Shown here: one piece after another, positions 60,662-64,000 of the stretch
How positions within the stretch are numbered: position 1 is the first letter of the stretch
How the letters are laid out: each line of letters opens with the position of its first letter
Assembly (NCBI GenBank): GCA_964611345.1
Contig: CAZSYU010000010.1
Span: 6,988-70,987, forward strand
DNA from: JALZVT01 sp964611345
GTDB taxonomy: Bacteria > Pseudomonadota > Gammaproteobacteria > Pseudomonadales > Azotimanducaceae
Reading direction: 5' to 3'
Length of the DNA: 64,000 nucleotides
Program-made: the position numbers and the translations under genes
Notes under the pieces: generated by a model
Told to the model about the DNA's origin: nothing
What the model saw: only the letters and a program-made list of their open reading frames with translations
The model's database searches: none

Positions 60662-61416
60662 CTAGCGTGCAGAGCCTGGGGAGATATCGGCAATCTCCTC
60701 GATACGTTCTATGCTTTCTATACGTTTTGGGGCTTCGTCTTCGACAGCGTCTTCTAAGTTTTCTGCAGTAACGTTTTCTGCAGTAACCTCTTCTGCTGCA
60801 ACTTCTTCCGCCGCAACTTCTTCCGCCGCAACTTCTTCTGCCGCAACTTCTTCTGCCGCAACTTCTGGAGCATCAGCCGCTTCTTTTTCTGCCTNNNNNN
60901 NNNNNNNNNNNNNNNNNNNNNNNNNNNNNNNNNNNNNNNNNNNNNNNNNNNNNNNNNNNNNNNNNNNNNNNNNNNNNNNNNNNNNNNNNNNNNNGCCGCA
61001 ACTTCTTCTGCCGCAACTTCTGGAGCATCAGCCGCTTCTTTTTCTGCCTGCTGTTTCGCCAGCACTTCACTGGGCACAAGGTCGCCCGCAAAATGGCTCA
61101 GTTTGTCGTTGTAGAAGAACAACGACACCGATGAGTTCACCTCGTAGCGCCCGGGATTTTCCAGCATGTAAACATAGTCCCAGCGATCATCATTAAAGGT
61201 GTTGCGTACTACCGGCTCGCCCATAATGTAGGCCACCTGAGAACGCGTCATACCCGGCCGCAGCTGGTCGATCATCTGCTGACTGATCACGTTGCCCTGC
61301 TGCACAATCACCCGATGCACGCGCGGCCAGCCACAGCCACTCACTAGCGCAAGGGTCAGCACGGCGAGCAACCCAAAACGGGCCGCAGAAATCAGGTTTT
61401 GGAACGGAACAGACAT
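60662..61416 (-). CDS. bamE: Outer-membrane assembly lipoprotein BamE with long Glu/Val/Ala tail, interrupted by an assembly gap
   Basis: Small lipoprotein of the beta-barrel assembly complex. Signal peptide with lipobox LVSGC, then the core QQGNVISQQMIDQLRPGMTRSQ, YIMGEPVVRNTF and WDYVYMLENPG. After LAKQQAEKEAADAPEV comes a repeat tail of EVAAE units. The frame continues beyond the 100 N to a TAG at 60662-60664 via EVTAE, NVTAE and RIESIERIEEIADISPGSAR. The 55 bases on each side of the N run are identical; merging them gives 200 codons, exactly in frame (199 residues), while the 100 N as written breaks the frame. The core is about 110 residues; the tail nearly doubles it. Confidence 0.87.
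60758..60862 (-). repeat. 15-bp coding tandem repeat in the bamE tail
   Basis: Seven tandem 15-bp units encoding EVAAE (five), EVTAE and NVTAE. The unit on the plus strand is TTCTTCTGCCGCAAC with third-position variants. A further copy lies in the duplicate flank at 60995-61049. Confidence 0.85.
60895..60994. other. Assembly gap (100 N) inside bamE
   Basis: Exactly 100 N. The 55 bases 60840-60894 are identical to 60995-61049, the pattern of two contig ends that overlap by 55 bases rather than a true gap. Confidence 0.95.
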
Positions 61417-61512
61417 CCAGCACAACCGCTGTGGAGAGTTAGGTGCAGGATAGTATCGAACCGACCCGCTGAACGCACCCTGTAGCGTCGGACACCACAA
61501 GCCAGAGGCGGG

Positions 61513-61788
61513 CTATTTCGCCTTTGCAGCCCGCAGCTGGCGTGCCCTCATGGGGTCGATTTCAAGGGGCCGATAGATTTCCACCCGATCGCCCTCGCGC
61601 AGTACCTGCGAGCGGTCACTAACCACTGCATTGAACACCCCTACAGGCACGCTTGCCAGATCGAGGCCGTTAAAGGGTGGCTGCTGCGCCACGGCCGCCA
61701 GGGCATCCGCCACGCTCGCACCCTCCGGCAGCACCACCGGCTCATCAAACTGCACATCAGGCAGTGCGTAGGCCACGGTAATGTTCAC
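61513..61788 (-). CDS. rnfH: RnfH family ubiquitin-like protein (RatB)
   Basis: A 91-residue beta-grasp protein of the RnfH family, paired with RatA in most gammaproteobacteria. It has ITVAYALPDVQFDEPVVLPEG, a helix ASVADALAAVAQQ and the motif VGVFNAVVSDRSQVLREGDRVEIYRPLEIDP. The GTG at 61788 overlaps the ratA stop (GTGA) and starts the domain; the frame opens 13 codons earlier. The function is unresolved. Confidence 0.9.
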   Translation of the reverse strand: MNITVAYALPDVQFDEPVVLPEGASVADALAAVAQQPPFNGLDLASVPVGVFNAVVSDRSQVLREGDRVEIYRPLEIDPMRARQLRAAKAK

Positions 61789-62249
61789 GACGCCGCACCG
61801 TCGAACAGCACTTTGGCGCGCTCGCAAAAAGACTCCACCAGCGTGGTGCTCGCGCGCTCGAACAGGGCGCCAAAAGTACGGCGCAGAATTGGGTTTTTAC
61901 GGGCAAGTTCGAAGCGCATATCGAGCGCCAGCTTGCAGCCCGTGACACTCTCGTCGCCAAGCGAAGTAAAGTCCCAACGCCCGGCAAACTGCTCAAAGGG
62001 CCCTTCCACCAGAGACAGCTCAATAGAACTGTGCGCGTGCATGTGATTGCGCGTCACAAAACTCTGTGACACACCCGCCGCCTTTGCGCTCACGCGGGCC
62101 TCCACTACCTCCGCAGATTCACTCAACACCTCAACCGCTTCACACCAGGGTAAAAAGCTTGGGTAGGCGCGCACATCCGCCACCATCGCAAACAGATCTG
62201 CCTGTGCATAAGGCAGCAACGCCGACCGCTGAACATGGGTGGCTGCCAT
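61785..62249 (-). CDS. ratA: RatA family START/polyketide-cyclase-like protein
   Basis: A 154-residue SRPBCC-fold protein. The hallmarks are RSALLPYAQADLFAMVADVRAYPSFLPWCEAVEVL at the N-terminus, RNHMHAHSSIELSLVEGPFEQFAGRWDF and FELARKNPILRRTFGALFERASTTLVESFCERA. E. coli RatA blocks 70S formation when overproduced; a role with coenzyme Q is proposed for the COQ10 relatives. The start at 62249 (AGG upstream) is chosen; the frame opens 24 codons earlier inside the transporter gene. Confidence 0.9.
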   Translation of the reverse strand: MAATHVQRSALLPYAQADLFAMVADVRAYPSFLPWCEAVEVLSESAEVVEARVSAKAAGVSQSFVTRNHMHAHSSIELSLVEGPFEQFAGRWDFTSLGDESVTGCKLALDMRFELARKNPILRRTFGALFERASTTLVESFCERAKVLFDGAAS

Positions 62250-62259
62250 TAACTGGCGC

Positions 62260-63633
62260 CTAGCCGCCCACGGAATCGTAAATGGTTTTTGCAAATACAA
62301 TGAGCACGCCAAGCGGCGCAATCAGCTTGACCGACAGTTGCCACAGCAGTGACGCAAACTTACTTTGAATGCCGAGCTGTTCTTCCACTACTTCTTTCGG
62401 CAACACAAAGCCGACAAACAGGGCAATCAGCAAACCACCCAGGGGCAGCATGATGTTCTGCGACACGTAGTCGACAAAATCGAAAACAGTTTTGCCGGCG
62501 ACAATATGGACGTCAGACCAGATGTTAAACGAGAACACCGAACCCAGCCCAAGCACCCAACAGATCACGCCAAGCGAAACCGCCACGCGCGAGCGCTTGG
62601 CGTTGTACTCCTCAACCAGATAGGCAAGCGCCGGTTCGAGCAATGAAATTGCTGAGGTAATGGCGGCGAAGCTGACCAGCACAAAAAACAGTACGCCAAA
62701 CAAAATGCCCGCACTCATCTGCCCAAAGGCGAGCGGCACGGTAACAAACATAAGGCCCGGGCCCTGGCTGGGCTCAAGCCCGTTGGCAAACACAATCGGA
62801 AAAATAGCGAGCCCGGCAAGCACAGCCACCAGCGTATCGAGGCCAGCAATCACAAACACCGTGCTGGATATTTTTGCATCACTGGGCAAATAAGCGCCGT
62901 ACGCCATGATGGCGCCCATACCCAGGCTCAACGTGAAGAACGCCTGGCCCATGGCAATAAGCCAGCCATCAACGGTGATCTTGCTCCAGTCAAAGCCAAT
63001 CAAAAAGTCGACGCCCTGGGCAAAGCCGCCCGAGGTAAATGCATAACCCAAGAGCACGAGCAGCAGCAGAAACAACAGTGGCATAAACCACTTCACGGCA
63101 CGCTCAATGCCTTTGCTCACACCCCCCGACACAATCCACACGGTGAGCACCATAAACAGGGTTTGCCAGAACACCATTTGCAGGGGGCTTGCGTGAAAGT
63201 CTGACAGCACCTGGCCCGCCGACTCTGGCGTGATGTTAACCATTTCGCCGCGCGCCATGAGCTGCACATAATTGAGCGCCCAGCCCGCAATAACAGCGTA
63301 ATAAGAAAGAATAAAAAACCCGGCCAGCACGCCCAGCCAGCCAATCACACTCCAGAAGCTGCCCGCATTCGACACCGAGATCAGCTTGCGCATGGAGTTA
63401 ATCGGGCTTTCCCGGCCATGCCGCCCCATCAGCGTTTCGCCAATCATGATAGGCACGCCGATAAGGGCCACACACACCAGGTAAATAACCACAAAGGCGC
63501 CACCGCCGTTGTCGCCCGCGATATAGGGGAACTTCCAGATATTGCCGAGCCCCACCGCCGACCCAGCCGCCGCCAAAATAAAGAGCCAACGGCTCGACCA
63601 CATGCCGTGCCGGGATTCGCTCGGTGTCGCCAT
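62260..63633 (-). CDS. Sodium-dependent transporter of the NSS/SNF family
   Basis: A 457-residue membrane protein with about 11-12 segments. The first segment carries the NSS signature LFILAAAGSAVGLGNIWKFPYIAGDNGGGAF, where sodium and substrate bind, and AGLDTLVAVLAGLAIFPIVF and SLGMGAIMAYGAYLP are typical later regions. Bacterial members import amino acids (for example Trp or Tyr) with sodium; the substrate here is unknown. It lies ten bases before ratA, so they may share a transcript, and is divergent from smpB. Confidence 0.92.
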   Translation of the reverse strand: MATPSESRHGMWSSRWLFILAAAGSAVGLGNIWKFPYIAGDNGGGAFVVIYLVCVALIGVPIMIGETLMGRHGRESPINSMRKLISVSNAGSFWSVIGWLGVLAGFFILSYYAVIAGWALNYVQLMARGEMVNITPESAGQVLSDFHASPLQMVFWQTLFMVLTVWIVSGGVSKGIERAVKWFMPLLFLLLLVLLGYAFTSGGFAQGVDFLIGFDWSKITVDGWLIAMGQAFFTLSLGMGAIMAYGAYLPSDAKISSTVFVIAGLDTLVAVLAGLAIFPIVFANGLEPSQGPGLMFVTVPLAFGQMSAGILFGVLFFVLVSFAAITSAISLLEPALAYLVEEYNAKRSRVAVSLGVICWVLGLGSVFSFNIWSDVHIVAGKTVFDFVDYVSQNIMLPLGGLLIALFVGFVLPKEVVEEQLGIQSKFASLLWQLSVKLIAPLGVLIVFAKTIYDSVGG

Positions 63634-63744
63634 ATCGGGTGTTTCTCTCTGGTCAGTGACGGTAGTAGTAGAAGGTGGATAAAAATCCGTGCGAATTGTC
63701 GCTTATGCCCGAAACCGCGACAAGGCATGGCTATACTCCGCCCC

Positions 63745-64000
63745 ATGGCCAAGAAGAAGAACAAAACCCCCAGCAACACCATTGCCGAGAACCGCCGCGC
63801 CCGCCACGACTACCATTTGGAGGAGCGCTTTGAGGCCGGTTTGGTACTGCAGGGTTGGGAAGTGAAGTCGATGCGCGCCGGCATGGCCCAGCTCACCGAC
63901 ACCTACGTGCACGTGCGCGATGGCGAGGCGTGGCTGATCAATGCCCACATCACCCCGCTATCGAGCGCCAGCACCCACGTGATTGCTGACCCCATCCGCA
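63745..64000 (+). CDS. smpB: SsrA-binding protein SmpB, N-terminal part
   Basis: Partner of tmRNA in trans-translation. The reading frame from ATG 63745 gives MAKKKNKTPSNTIAENRRAR, then HDYHLEERFEAGLVLQGWEV and KSMRAGMAQLTDTYVHVRDG, the conserved SmpB oligonucleotide-binding fold, and runs off the right edge. A TATACT -10-like hexamer (63732-63737) lies just before the start. smpB beside ratA-rnfH-bamE is the common gammaproteobacterial arrangement. Confidence 0.95.
   Translation, partial: MAKKKNKTPSNTIAENRRARHDYHLEERFEAGLVLQGWEVKSMRAGMAQLTDTYVHVRDGEAWLINAHITPLSSASTHVIADPIR

Noticed and set aside
56385..60862. Tandem repeats in grpE and bamE as CRISPR or intergenic repeat arrays
   Set aside because: Units are contiguous without spacers, keep the reading frame and encode protein tails.

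Overview
The window is chromosomal, gene-dense DNA from a gammaproteobacterium outside the Enterobacterales. Two gene orders support this. The left half follows the Pseudomonas-like order dksA-gluQRS-(cbrB slot)-pcnB-panB-panC-pgi-acs. The right half follows the order pnp-rpsO-truB-rbfA-infB-nusA-rimP-tRNA(fMet)-tRNA(Leu)-secG-tpiA-glmM-ftsH-rlmE/yhbY-greA-carB-carA-dapB-dnaJ-dnaK-grpE. The hrcA gene, the Lys/Ala-tailed DksA and two secreted PDLxGxW proteins point to a non-model, perhaps marine or Xanthomonadales-like lineage. I cannot name a genus.

Region 1 (1-9300) holds the end of an EAL phosphodiesterase, erpA, a bactofilin, a coiled-coil membrane protein, a divergent ClC protein, hemL, a PfkB kinase, a TfoX C-terminal-type protein, sfsA and an aminotransferase. 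Region 2 (9450-23260) is the dksA to acs block plus a DUF3089 hydrolase and a secreted protein. Its NtrC-like regulator has lost its receiver active site and its GAFTGA loop. Between it and pcnB lies 834 bp with no gene, where Pseudomonas encodes the CrcZ RNA; here it holds an AACAACAA-rich tract followed by a terminator-like hairpin. Region 3 (23260-28550) is an accessory five-gene operon: ABC ATPase, permease, an amidohydrolase fused to a CIA30-like domain, a DesK-type histidine kinase and a NarL-type regulator. A 16-bp palindrome lies just upstream. Region 4 (28560-30790) has a GFA-family gene broken by an amber codon, a methyltransferase and a second PDLxGxW protein.

Region 5 (30830-56790, all minus strand apart from yhbY) is the core transcription, translation, cell-wall and chaperone block. 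It includes an initiator tRNA with a U1-U72 mismatch and sigma-32-like promoters before dnaK and grpE. Region 6 (56870-64000) holds a lipoprotein hydrolase inserted between grpE and hrcA, then hrcA, recN, bamE, rnfH, ratA, a sodium-dependent transporter and the start of smpB.

Two runs of 100 N interrupt grpE and bamE, each inside a coding tandem repeat. In both cases the sequences flanking the gap are identical (52 and 55 nt), and merging them restores an open frame, so both gaps may be assembly artefacts. folK (expected after pcnB), folP (expected between ftsH and glmM) and nadK (common near recN/grpE) are missing from their usual positions.
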